Below are positions 22,974 to 29,521 of a stretch of DNA of 29,521 bases, piece after piece. The stretch comes from Colivivens sp964537205 (GTDB lineage: Bacteria > Bacteroidota > Bacteroidia > Bacteroidales > Bacteroidaceae). The first letter of the stretch is position 1; each line of letters opens with the position of its first letter. The position numbers were made by a program, and so were the translations under genes. The notes below the pieces were generated by a model. The model had not been told where the DNA came from, ran no database searches, and was given only the letters and a program-made list of their open reading frames with translations. Where the stretch lies: NCBI GenBank assembly GCA_964537205.1, contig CAZHZH010000029.1:1-29521 (forward strand), in the 5' to 3' direction.

Positions 22974-23597
22974 ATGGATCAGCATTATTCATCGGAACTG
23001 TTTGAGAGGGCTGTGGACGAGTTTTCCAAATTGCCAGGGATAGGACGCAAGACTGCCTTGCGCCTTGTGCTGCACACCTTGCGCCTTGATGTGGGCGCGG
23101 TGGACGGGTTCTGTGAGGCTGTCAGCCGCTTGCGGCACAACGTTCATTATTGCAAGGTGTGCCACAACATATCGGATCTTGACGTATGTCAGATTTGTTC
23201 TAATCCGTCAAGGGACGCTGGTACGATCTGTGTGGTTGAGAACATACAAGACGTCATGGCTGTTGAGGCCACTACGCTGTATCGGGGACTTTATCATGTG
23301 CTGGGCGGCGTAATTAGCCCTGTGGACGGCATCGGACCGTCGGACTTGGAAATACAGAGTCTGGTGGACCGAGTGGCCAAGGGCGGCGTTTCGGAGGTGA
23401 TTCTTGCCCTAAGCCCCACTATGGAGGGCGACACGACCAATTTCTATATAGCAAGGAAACTGGCGCCATACATGGGTGGACTGCGGCTTTCGGTATTGGC
23501 GAGAGGACTTTCGATCAACGATGAACTACAATATACTGATGAGGTCACTTTGGGAAGGTCGATAACCGACAGGGTAGATTTCAATGCCAATTTATAA
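22974..23597 (+). CDS. recR: Recombination mediator protein RecR
   Basis: The 207-residue protein has the normal RecR length and order: a helix-hairpin-helix segment (LPGIGRKTALRLVLHTL), a C4 zinc finger (YCKVCHNISDLDVCQIC, four Cys), a Toprim domain (TICVVENIQDVMAVEAT...YHVLGGVISPVDGIGPSDL) and a C-terminal Walker B-like region (LARGLSINDELQYTDEVTLGRSI). RecR acts with RecO, and RecF in many bacteria, to load RecA on gapped DNA. It is the first gene of a short plus-strand operon with a small membrane protein and a GT2 enzyme. Confidence 0.97.
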   Translation: MDQHYSSELFERAVDEFSKLPGIGRKTALRLVLHTLRLDVGAVDGFCEAVSRLRHNVHYCKVCHNISDLDVCQICSNPSRDAGTICVVENIQDVMAVEATTLYRGLYHVLGGVISPVDGIGPSDLEIQSLVDRVAKGGVSEVILALSPTMEGDTTNFYIARKLAPYMGGLRLSVLARGLSINDELQYTDEVTLGRSITDRVDFNANL

Positions 23598-23616
23598 AAA
23601 GAATGATAGATTGATT

Positions 23617-24129
23617 ATGGATAAGCTGATAAAACGTTTAATGCGTTTCTTGATAATTGAGTTCTGTCTCGTCTGGCTGGCCGCCATTCTGACGTTTCTC
23701 TTGGGCGAGGCGGATGTGATTCCAAATGGAATCTTGGCGGGAGAAGACCACAAGATGGAATTCTATATTAATATTGTCAACATTGCGCTGGTGATAGTTT
23801 GCGTGCCGTTGGCGTTAAAACTGTTCTCGCTGAACACGGAAAGAAGCTTGAGGCGCATGGACAAGGACGAGGCCTTGGGGTCGTATCATTTGTGGAGCGG
23901 AATAAGGCTCGGGATGCTTGCGCTTTGTGCGGAGGTAGGACTTGTGTCATATTTCCTATTGATGGACTCTACTGGCGTCTTTTGCGCGTGCATAGCCCTT
24001 GTCGCGACATTCTTCTGCATTCCTTCAAGGGACAAGGTTGATAAATTCCTTTCGTCAAAAGAGGACGAACAGGTTGAAGAGCTTCCTGACGTTAACGAAG
24101 GCAATGAAGGCCAGGGCGGCGCATCGTAA
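23617..24129 (+). CDS. Small integral membrane protein (four helices)
   Basis: The protein of about 170 residues has four hydrophobic segments: FLIIEFCLVWLAAILTFLL, INIVNIALVIVCVPLALKL, IRLGMLALCAEVGLVSYFLL and TGVFCACIALVATFFCIPS. An acidic C-terminal tail follows (KEDEQVEELPDVNEGNEG). The start at 23617 begins MDKLIKRLMRF, with positive charges before the first helix, and lies 19 nt after recR; an alternative in-frame start at 23584 would overlap recR by 14 nt. I do not recognise a named family. Membrane proteins of this size follow recR in other Bacteroidales as I recall, which suggests a conserved but uncharacterised neighbour. Confidence 0.8.
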   Translation: MDKLIKRLMRFLIIEFCLVWLAAILTFLLGEADVIPNGILAGEDHKMEFYINIVNIALVIVCVPLALKLFSLNTERSLRRMDKDEALGSYHLWSGIRLGMLALCAEVGLVSYFLLMDSTGVFCACIALVATFFCIPSRDKVDKFLSSKEDEQVEELPDVNEGNEGQGGAS

Positions 24130-24159
24130 AATGTCAGTATATATATTAATAATGTGTAG

Positions 24160-25317
24160 ATGAAACTCACTATTGTCATAGTCAACTATAAGGTCAAGTA
24201 TTACCTTGCGCAGTGCGTCGACTCTGTGTTGAGGGCGCTTGACGGTATAGAAGGGGAGATTGTCGTTGTCGACAATTGCAGCTGTGACGATTCGGTGGCT
24301 TTCTTGAAGGCGTTGTATCCGCAAGTCCGTTTTATAGAGAACAACAAGAACCTTGGTTTTGCGCGCGCAAACAATATGGCTATACGGCGGACACACTCGG
24401 AATATGTGCTCTTGCTCAATCCCGACACCATTGTGAACGAGCACTTGCTGAAAGATTGCATATCTCTGCTTGACGGTGACCCGCGAATATGCGCTACGGG
24501 GGTGCGTATGTTGAATCCAGATGGTACGTTTGCGCCTGAATCCCGCAGAGGCGTTCCGACACCATTCACCGCATTCTGCAAGATGTCTGGACTTAACGAC
24601 GCTTTCCCTAAAAACAGAATCTTCGGCCATTATTACATGAAGTACTTGGATGAGTATTCGGCCACACCGATAGAAATTATTTCAGGCGCTTGCATGTTTA
24701 TACGGCGGTCCGTACTCGATGAGTGCGGCCTGCTCGACGAGGATTTCTTTATGTATGGCGAAGATATCGACTTGTCGTACAGGATGTTGCAGACAGGCGG
24801 TGTTAATTACTACATTCCGTCGCGCATAGTACATTACAAGGGAGAGAGCTCCCGAAAGAACACCTTTAAGTACGTTTATGTGTTCTACGAGGCTATGTAC
24901 ATCTTTTTCCGCAAACACTATAATGATTACAGTTGGCTTTTGTCCATACCAATCCGCTCCGCTATCTATTTCAGAGGGGCGGCGGAATACATGTCGAGAA
25001 AAATACGCGGGCTTTTTGTAAAACGCAAGGGCATATTGAGCTATATGCGCAAGAAGCGTTTCTTGTTGAAGGGGTCGAACAAGTCTATTGAAACCATGGT
25101 GGCTATATGCGAGAAGTACAACTTGTTGTATGACTTGAAGGAAAACCCCGCCTTCCCCCCTGACTATGTCGTTTATGACACTGACCTGTATACGTATGGC
25201 GATATTATGTCTGAGATAGAGACGCTCGGAAAGAGTGATGACACACGGGTCAACATGGCTACTTTCTCCTCGCGTCTCGACTGTATAATAACGGCTCAGT
25301 ACGTCTTCAAAGCTTGA
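24160..25317 (+). CDS. Family 2 glycosyltransferase (rhamnosyltransferase-like)
   Basis: The 385-residue GT-A enzyme opens with KLTIVIVNYKVKYYLAQCVDSV and VVDNCSCDDS. It has the nucleotide-binding ENNKNLGFARANNMAIR motif, the metal-binding acidic motif LLLNPDT, SGACMFIRRSVLDECGLLDEDFFMYGEDIDLSYR (acceptor/catalytic region) and a basic C-terminal portion. This pattern is that of the WbbL/rhamnosyltransferase branch of GT2, so a role in surface polysaccharide or glycoprotein glycan assembly is likely; donor and acceptor cannot be read from sequence. It follows the small membrane protein by 30 nt. Confidence 0.9.
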   Translation: MKLTIVIVNYKVKYYLAQCVDSVLRALDGIEGEIVVVDNCSCDDSVAFLKALYPQVRFIENNKNLGFARANNMAIRRTHSEYVLLLNPDTIVNEHLLKDCISLLDGDPRICATGVRMLNPDGTFAPESRRGVPTPFTAFCKMSGLNDAFPKNRIFGHYYMKYLDEYSATPIEIISGACMFIRRSVLDECGLLDEDFFMYGEDIDLSYRMLQTGGVNYYIPSRIVHYKGESSRKNTFKYVYVFYEAMYIFFRKHYNDYSWLLSIPIRSAIYFRGAAEYMSRKIRGLFVKRKGILSYMRKKRFLLKGSNKSIETMVAICEKYNLLYDLKENPAFPPDYVVYDTDLYTYGDIMSEIETLGKSDDTRVNMATFSSRLDCIITAQYVFKA

Positions 25318-25330
25318 TTTTCAGCTTTTT
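25309..25330 (+). terminator. Terminator overlapping the GT2 stop codon
   Basis: AAAGCT (25309-25314) pairs with AGCTTT (25323-25328), loop of 8 nt containing the stop codon, followed by a short T-run. The stem is A/T-rich, so strength is uncertain. Confidence 0.5.
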
Positions 25331-25367
25331 CTTCATCTTTTCATTAGGTCAATAAGTATGTTCTTTC

Positions 25368-25389
25368 TTGTTGTTAGCGATAACAACAA
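25368..25389. repeat. Perfect 9-bp inverted repeat with GCGA tetraloop
   Basis: TTGTTGTTA (25368-25376) and TAACAACAA (25381-25389) are exactly complementary around GCGA. No T-run follows, so it is not an obvious terminator; it sits about 50 nt upstream of the next promoter. Confidence 0.7.
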
Positions 25390-25441
25390 TTGATAGAAAT
25401 CAATAAAACGTAAGTTTTTAGTAAAAATAGTACCTTGAACG

Positions 25442-25472
25442 CTTGCCGGCAGGGAAAGTTGCCGTACCTTTG
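25442..25472 (+). promoter_or_regulatory. Promoter of the small hydrophobic peptide transcript
   Basis: CTTG (25442-25445), a spacer of 19 nt and TACCTTTG (25465-25472) match the Bacteroidota consensus. The predicted transcript starts near 25479 and ends at the terminator at 25778-25809, about 330 nt. Confidence 0.75.
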
Positions 25473-25660
25473 CAGCGTCAAAAAGAAATCAAGATGTGCG
25501 ACGGCGCGAGACGGACAGGTGAATGTCCGGAACGAAGTCGGATGTAACGGATTGAATGAAATGTAAAATGATAAACAGACGGTAAGGACGACAAATAGTA
25601 AAGGAAAGATGGAGAAGCGTCTCCAGTAGTAATTAACACAAAAGGTAAAAAGATTGAGCT

Positions 25661-25738
25661 ATGGAAACAATAGTATTTATCATGTTGGCTATAATGATTT
25701 TAGCCCTTATTATCAGCAATATTTCAGCATTGAAATAA
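25661..25738 (+). CDS. 25-residue hydrophobic membrane peptide
   Basis: The frame starts ATGGAAACA and ends in TAA, encoding METIVFIM..., a single predicted membrane helix (about residues 4-23) flanked by Glu2 and a C-terminal Lys. Support comes from context: a good promoter 190 nt upstream, a structured leader, a run AAAGGTAAAAAGA before the start, and a strong terminator 40 nt downstream, so the unit is dedicated to it. The size and composition resemble type I toxin peptides and other small membrane regulators. A possible antisense -7 box (CAAAAGGTA at 25639-25647, one base longer than consensus) exists but is weak. Function is not known. Confidence 0.6.
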   Translation: METIVFIMLAIMILALIISNISALK

Positions 25739-25777
25739 TGCTTTTTAGAAGAAAAGAACTTAAATAATATATTTTAG

Positions 25778-25809
25778 AAGGCGTTCCGCTTGTCGGGACG
25801 CTTTTTTTT
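25778..25809 (+). terminator. Rho-independent terminator of the small peptide unit
   Basis: GCGTTCC (25781-25787) pairs with GGGACGC (25795-25801, one G-T pair), extended by AAG/TTT, then eight T. The loop GCTTGTC contains the CTTG of the next promoter. Confidence 0.85.
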
Positions 25810-25819
25810 GTTACATTTG
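25789..25819 (+). promoter_or_regulatory. Promoter of the GH2 gene, embedded in the preceding terminator
   Basis: CTTG at 25789-25792, a spacer of 19 nt and TACATTTG at 25812-25819 give the same geometry as the promoter at 25442. The -33 element lies in the terminator loop. It predicts a GH2 leader of about 190 nt. Confidence 0.6.
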
Positions 25820-25911
25820 TGCGCGGATTTGCTTGTGAATGACGGCTGTAAGCAAGCGGACGATACGTACCGCACCTGAACGTCTGCCTGTCAGGGATGA
25901 CAACTCTCCAT

Positions 25912-25965
25912 ATTGACGTTGCACGTACTATCGATGTTGAACGCACTATTGACGATGGACGAAAA
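25912..25965. repeat. Three degenerate 18-nt tandem units before the GH2 gene
   Basis: Units ATTGACGTTGCACGTACT, ATCGATGTTGAACGCACT and ATTGACGATGGACGAAAA lie head to tail; the first two agree at 14 of 18 positions. They fall in the predicted leader, upstream of the signal-peptide start. Confidence 0.6.
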
Positions 25966-26016
25966 GGCGTGATGGCGCACGGGCAAAGAGGCTGCGAGAA
26001 CGATAACTTTACTTTT

Positions 26017-28539
26017 ATGAATAAATATGTCTTATTAATAGTGACGCTTTTGGCGTTCAGTGGTCAGTTTGCTTCGGCGCAAAGGACCATAATGGTTTTG
26101 AACAGGGGATGGAAATTTGTGCGTGGCGACAGTGCGGAGTACGCATCGGCAGATTTTGATGATTCCGACTGGGATGAAGTCCGCGTGCCTCATGACTGGG
26201 CGATCAGCGGTCCTTTTAATAGCGGAAATGACTTGCAGGTGGTTGCGATACAGCAGAATGGCGAGAAGAACGCTACAGAGCACTCGGGTCGTACCGGCAG
26301 TCTGCCGTGGGTGGGTACTGGATGGTACCGACTTGAGTTCGATGTGGATAAAGATTGTGAGCGCGCGATACTCAACTTCGACGGAGCGATGGCGGAACCC
26401 GAGGTGTATGTTAACGGGAAGAAGGCAGGCGGATGGAAGTACGGCTACAACGCGTTTAATGTGGACATTACACCTTATATTAATAGGAAGTCAGATGGCA
26501 ACTTATTAGCGGTGCGTTTGCATAATCTGCCGGAGAGCAGCCGCTGGTATCCTGGCGCCGGTATTTACCGTCCCGTCACTTTGATTCAAACAGGCAACAC
26601 CGCGATTGACGTGTGGGGCGTGAATTTTGTCACAGACAGTATCTCTGCCGATGAGGCGTGCATTACGGCTGAAGCAAGGCTCGTTGGTTATGAGGGCAGG
26701 CGTATTGTGGTGGGATTTGACTTGAAGCCGCGTCCTGTACTTAGCAGGTCTGTCGCCGCTGTTGTGCAAAAAGAGGCAAAAGCCGACGCTGAAGGTCGGG
26801 CGAAGGTTTCCATGGTGGTGCCAAAACCTGATTTGTGGTCTCCTGAAAACCCCGCGCTGTACGACCTTGTGGTGCGTGTGTACGAAGAACGCGATGACGG
26901 GCAATATACATTGCTCGACGAGGAAACCCGGCACGTAGGCATACGGACGCTGTCGGTTACAAGCGGGCATGGTTTCCAACTGAATGGTGTCAGCAGGAAA
27001 ATAAAGGGAGTGTGCCTGCATCATGATTTGGGAATGCTGGGAGCGGCTGTCAACAAGGCGGCTCTGATAAGGCAGATAAAGTTGCTCAAGACAATGGGAT
27101 GCGACGCCATTCGGACCTCGCACAACATGCCTTCTCAGATGCAGATGGACTTGTGCGACTCTCTTGGCATGATGGTCATGGCAGAGTCGTTCGACATGTG
27201 GAAATATCCGAAATGCAAGAATGGTTATTGCCTGTTCTATGACGACTGGTGGCAGCGTGATTTGACTAATTTGGTCATGGCAAACCGGATGCATCCGTCG
27301 ATTGTCATGTGGAGTATCGGCAATGAAGTCCCCGAACAAGGCGGCCGCGAAGGAACCTCTATGCTGGTCAAGATGCAAAACCTCGTGCACAGTCTCGACA
27401 GCACTCGTCTGTGTACGACAGGGATGGACAGGATAGACAACGCCATGCAATCAGGTTTTGCCGACTCTATAGATATTCCAGGCTTGAACTACAGGACGCA
27501 AAAATATAAAAGCGCGTACAGCCGCCTGCATCAGGGGTTTATACTGGGAAGCGAAACGGCTTCGACAGTCAGTAGCCGTGGCGTATACAAATTCCCCGTA
27601 GTCCGCGCCGATGGAAAGGCGTATGAGGACGGTCAATGCAGCGGCTACGATACGGAGGCTTGTTGGTGGAGTAATATTCCAGAGGACGACTGGGTCTTGC
27701 AAGATGACTATCCATGGGTTATCGGTGAATTTGTGTGGACAGGCTTCGATTATCTTGGTGAGCCAACACCTTACGACGCTTATCCTACCGCCCGAAGCAG
27801 CTATTTTGGCATCTTCGACCTTGCCGGTCTGCCCAAAGACCGCTATTGGCTTTACCGCAGCAGATGGAATACGCATGAAGAAACGGTACACTTGCTGCCT
27901 CATTGGACGTGGACGGGACGTGAGGGCGAGTTGACTCCTGTATATTGCTATACGAACTATCCTTCAGCCGAATTGTTCGTGAACGGCAAAAGCCAGGGGC
28001 GAAAGACAAAGAACAATGACGCGAGGATGGGAAAGGGACGGACTGTTGATGTCAACGACCCGTTGATCGACAGATACAGAATACGTTGGGACGATGTCAA
28101 ATACGAGCCGGGAGAGATACGCGTAGTGGTGTACGATGCTAACGGAATCCGCCGTGGAGAAGCCGTACAACGAACCGCCGGGACTCCTGACCGCCTCGTA
28201 GTCGAACTGCAGACGCTTGATGAATATAGTGATCATGCTGTATTGGCGGCAGACGGCGATGACATGGCTTTCTTCGTGGTCAGTGTGGTTGACAAGGATG
28301 GAAATCTATGTCCGAATGTGGCCAACCATGTCAACGTCGACGTAAAAGGGGCGGCTGACTTCAAGGGAATGTGCAATGGCGACGCAACATCGTTCGAAGT
28401 GTTTACACAACCAGAAATGAACGTTTTTGGCGGACAGCTCGTCGTTGGCGTCATGTCGAATGGCAAGAAGGGGAAGGTGCGTGTGAATGTCCGCTCCGAA
28501 GGATTGAAACCAGCCTCGGCTACAATCAAGGCAATGTAG
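26017..28539 (+). CDS. GH2 beta-galactosidase-like glycoside hydrolase
   Basis: The protein of about 840 residues has a signal peptide (MNKYVLLIVTLLAFSGQFASA), a GH2 sugar-binding domain (NRGWKFVRGD, WVGTGWYRLEF, VYVNGKKAGGWKYGYNAF), an Ig-like domain and a TIM barrel. Catalytic residues are Glu437 (IGNEVPEQ, acid/base) and Glu571 (IGEFVWTGFDYLGEP, nucleophile). The DUF4982-type region (VHLLPHWTW...YTNYPSAELFVNGKSQG) and a C-terminal Ig-like domain follow. The start at 26017 gives a proper signal peptide; the longer in-frame start at 25897 would add a repeat-derived segment. The layout is that of Bacteroidota exo-acting beta-galactosidases from polysaccharide utilisation. No SusC/D pair is adjacent, so the substrate is unknown; with the GH43-like enzyme it points to galactose-containing glycans. 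Confidence 0.93.
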   Translation: MNKYVLLIVTLLAFSGQFASAQRTIMVLNRGWKFVRGDSAEYASADFDDSDWDEVRVPHDWAISGPFNSGNDLQVVAIQQNGEKNATEHSGRTGSLPWVGTGWYRLEFDVDKDCERAILNFDGAMAEPEVYVNGKKAGGWKYGYNAFNVDITPYINRKSDGNLLAVRLHNLPESSRWYPGAGIYRPVTLIQTGNTAIDVWGVNFVTDSISADEACITAEARLVGYEGRRIVVGFDLKPRPVLSRSVAAVVQKEAKADAEGRAKVSMVVPKPDLWSPENPALYDLVVRVYEERDDGQYTLLDEETRHVGIRTLSVTSGHGFQLNGVSRKIKGVCLHHDLGMLGAAVNKAALIRQIKLLKTMGCDAIRTSHNMPSQMQMDLCDSLGMMVMAESFDMWKYPKCKNGYCLFYDDWWQRDLTNLVMANRMHPSIVMWSIGNEVPEQGGREGTSMLVKMQNLVHSLDSTRLCTTGMDRIDNAMQSGFADSIDIPGLNYRTQKYKSAYSRLHQGFILGSETASTVSSRGVYKFPVVRADGKAYEDGQCSGYDTEACWWSNIPEDDWVLQDDYPWVIGEFVWTGFDYLGEPTPYDAYPTARSSYFGIFDLAGLPKDRYWLYRSRWNTHEETVHLLPHWTWTGREGELTPVYCYTNYPSAELFVNGKSQGRKTKNNDARMGKGRTVDVNDPLIDRYRIRWDDVKYEPGEIRVVVYDANGIRRGEAVQRTAGTPDRLVVELQTLDEYSDHAVLAADGDDMAFFVVSVVDKDGNLCPNVANHVNVDVKGAADFKGMCNGDATSFEVFTQPEMNVFGGQLVVGVMSNGKKGKVRVNVRSEGLKPASATIKAM

Positions 28540-28647
28540 ATGGCTTGTAACGCACAGACTCGCGCCTTACATCCGTGAAATGCGACTATTATGGCCGTGT
28601 GTGAATAAAAAAACGGAACATTCGTGCCGCGTATGAAAAATAATTCG

Positions 28648-28655
28648 TAACTTTG
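28648..28655 (+). promoter_or_regulatory. -7 box (TAACTTTG) of the rplU-rpmA operon
   Basis: TAACTTTG matches TAnnTTTG and lies 101 nt before the rplU start; no clean -33 box is seen. The leader of about 95 nt includes CGGA (28687-28690) facing TCCG (28727-28730) and could carry r-protein autoregulation, but I do not recognise a known motif. Confidence 0.55.
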
Positions 28656-28756
28656 CAGCCGATATGCCGTTGGGAGCTACATAAGTGGCGGAGAGAATGC
28701 GACATCCTTTCATGCCCGCCCCTCGGTCCGATTAATTTTAATTTTTAACTATCAAG

Positions 28757-29074
28757 ATGTACGTAATCGTTGAAATTAATGGTCAGCAGTTTAAGGCGGA
28801 AGAAGGCAAGAAGCTTTTCGTTCACCATATTCAGAATGCTGAGGCTCAACAGACTGTTGAGTTTGAGAAAGTGCTGCTCGTCGACAAAGAAGGCACAATA
28901 ACTGTAGGCACTCCGACAGTGGAGGGTGCCAAGGTTGTTTGTGAGGTTGTGACTCCTCTCGTAAAGGGCGACAAGGTGTTGGTATTCCACAAACGCCGCC
29001 GTAAGGGATACAAGAAGTTGCGCGGTCATCGTCAGCAATTCACGGAATTGACAATCAAGAGTGTTGTCGCTTAG
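28757..29074 (+). CDS. rplU: 50S ribosomal protein L21
   Basis: The 105-residue protein has the L21 opening MYVIVEINGQQFKAEEGKKLFVHHI, the VEFEKVLLVDKEG segment, and the signature VLVFHKRRRKGYKKLRGHRQQFTELTIKSV at the C-terminus. L21 binds 23S rRNA in the large subunit. Length is normal. It is followed by rpmA after 30 nt, the near-universal order, and preceded by a -7 box and a leader of about 95 nt. Confidence 0.98.
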   Translation: MYVIVEINGQQFKAEEGKKLFVHHIQNAEAQQTVEFEKVLLVDKEGTITVGTPTVEGAKVVCEVVTPLVKGDKVLVFHKRRRKGYKKLRGHRQQFTELTIKSVVA

Positions 29075-29104
29075 TGTTTAACCCTTAAAAACAGTAACAG
29101 TAAC

Positions 29105-29371
29105 ATGGCACATAAGAAAGGTGTAGGTAGTTCAAAGAACGGCCGTGAGTCACACAGCAAACGACTCGGTGTTAAATTGTTTGGTGGTCAGTTTGCCAAA
29201 GCTGGTAACATATTGGTTCGTCAGCGCGGCAACAAACACTTCCCTGGTAAAAACGTAGGTCAGGGCAAGGATGATACTCTCTATGCACTTGTAGACGGAT
29301 ATGTTGCGTTCAAGCGCGGATTTAAAGACCGCTCGTTCGTATCCATCGTCCCTCCAGTTGCAGAGTCTTGA
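29105..29371 (+). CDS. rpmA: 50S ribosomal protein L27
   Basis: The 88-residue protein begins MAHKKGVGSSKNGRESHSKRLGVK, the conserved L27 N-terminus that reaches the peptidyl-transferase centre. It continues with GNILVRQRGNKHFPGKNVGQGKDDTLYALVDGYV. It has no N-terminal extension of the kind that needs processing in Firmicutes. Second and last gene of the rplU operon, followed by a terminator. Confidence 0.98.
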   Translation: MAHKKGVGSSKNGRESHSKRLGVKLFGGQFAKAGNILVRQRGNKHFPGKNVGQGKDDTLYALVDGYVAFKRGFKDRSFVSIVPPVAES

Positions 29372-29398
29372 TCCGACTGCTGGTTAAAAAGAGAACAT

Positions 29399-29434
29399 GA
29401 GGATGTGTCGTTAAGTGACGCACCCTCTTTTTTA
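29399..29434 (+). terminator. Rho-independent terminator of rplU-rpmA
   Basis: An 11-bp imperfect stem (29399-29409 with 29417-29427, one A-C mismatch and one G-T pair) with a 7-nt loop is followed by six T. The remaining 87 nt to the window end show no gene or signal. Confidence 0.8.
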
Positions 29435-29521
29435 TTGTTTGCCTGTTGGAAATGGAAGGTCAGATATCCGTGCAAATCTCAGAGGTGTTGCAGACAAGAA
29501 GTTCTTCCTTTTCCGTATTGC

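Larger units (their letters stand above)
25318..25660. other. Intergenic region with 9-bp hairpin, promoter and structured leader
   Basis: It contains a perfect 9-bp stem with a GCGA tetraloop at 25368-25389, a promoter at 25442-25472, and a leader of about 180 nt. The leader has nested stems CGAC/GTCG (25499-25502, 25537-25540), CGGACA/TGTCCG (25512-25517, 25524-25529) and TGGAGA/TCTCCA (25610-25615, 25620-25625). A possible 17-residue upstream frame lies at 25494-25547. Confidence 0.65.

Noticed and set aside
26506..27450. Minus-strand frame of 314 codons inside the GH2 gene
   Set aside because: Shadow of a gene with clear catalytic motifs; no recognisable protein features.

Overview
The window looks like chromosomal DNA of an uncultured Bacteroidales bacterium (Muribaculaceae/Prevotellaceae-like). 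The support is Bacteroidota-type promoters (TTTG or CTTG, about 19-21 nt, then TAnnTTTG: 618-648, 22753-22785, 25442-25472, 25789-25819), families typical of the order (DUF5683, DUF4270, short GT5-like 'glycogen synthase', SPOR lipoproteins, GH2/GH43 hydrolases), weak Shine-Dalgarno sequences and moderate GC. I had no database access; names come from motifs read in the translations.

Layout. 1-153: 3' part of tRNA-Val(TAC), a duplicated copy of its 3' end, and a terminator. 196-4503: an SUI1/eIF1-like protein, then parA - DUF5683 - rel (bifunctional ppGpp enzyme), where parB and a lytic transglycosylase would be expected between parA and rel but are absent. 4504-5178: non-coding, with a degenerate 22-nt tandem repeat, then a promoter and a leader of about 200 nt.

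5179-15926 (perhaps to 17375) is the main accessory block: a tightly packed operon encoding an almost complete eukaryote-like phosphosignalling module. It holds an FHA-FHA-TM-trypsin-like protease, a zinc-ribbon FHA protein, a membrane PP2C phosphatase with a large extracytoplasmic part, a Ser/Thr kinase with FHA and membrane tail, a kinase-less FHA protein with the same tail, a 1319-residue receptor-like kinase with about 25 extracytoplasmic repeats, a secreted YbjN-like protein, and a GH43-type beta-1,3-galactanase-like enzyme only 12 nt behind. Writer, eraser, readers and a reader-linked protease thus lie together. I infer an envelope-sensing system; the signal and output are unknown.

17430-22666: outer-membrane barrel protein (minus), a 797-nt gap with two periodic repeat arrays (10-11 nt and 23 nt), an LEA-like lipoprotein (plus), then minus-strand DUF4270 lipoprotein, GT5-like protein and SPOR lipoprotein. 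22974-25317: recR, a small membrane protein and a GT2 glycosyltransferase. 25442-25809: a compact transcription unit with promoter, structured leader, a 25-codon hydrophobic peptide gene and a terminator. 26017-28539: a GH2 beta-galactosidase-like enzyme whose promoter overlaps that terminator. 28757-29371: rplU-rpmA and terminator. The last 87 nt show no gene.
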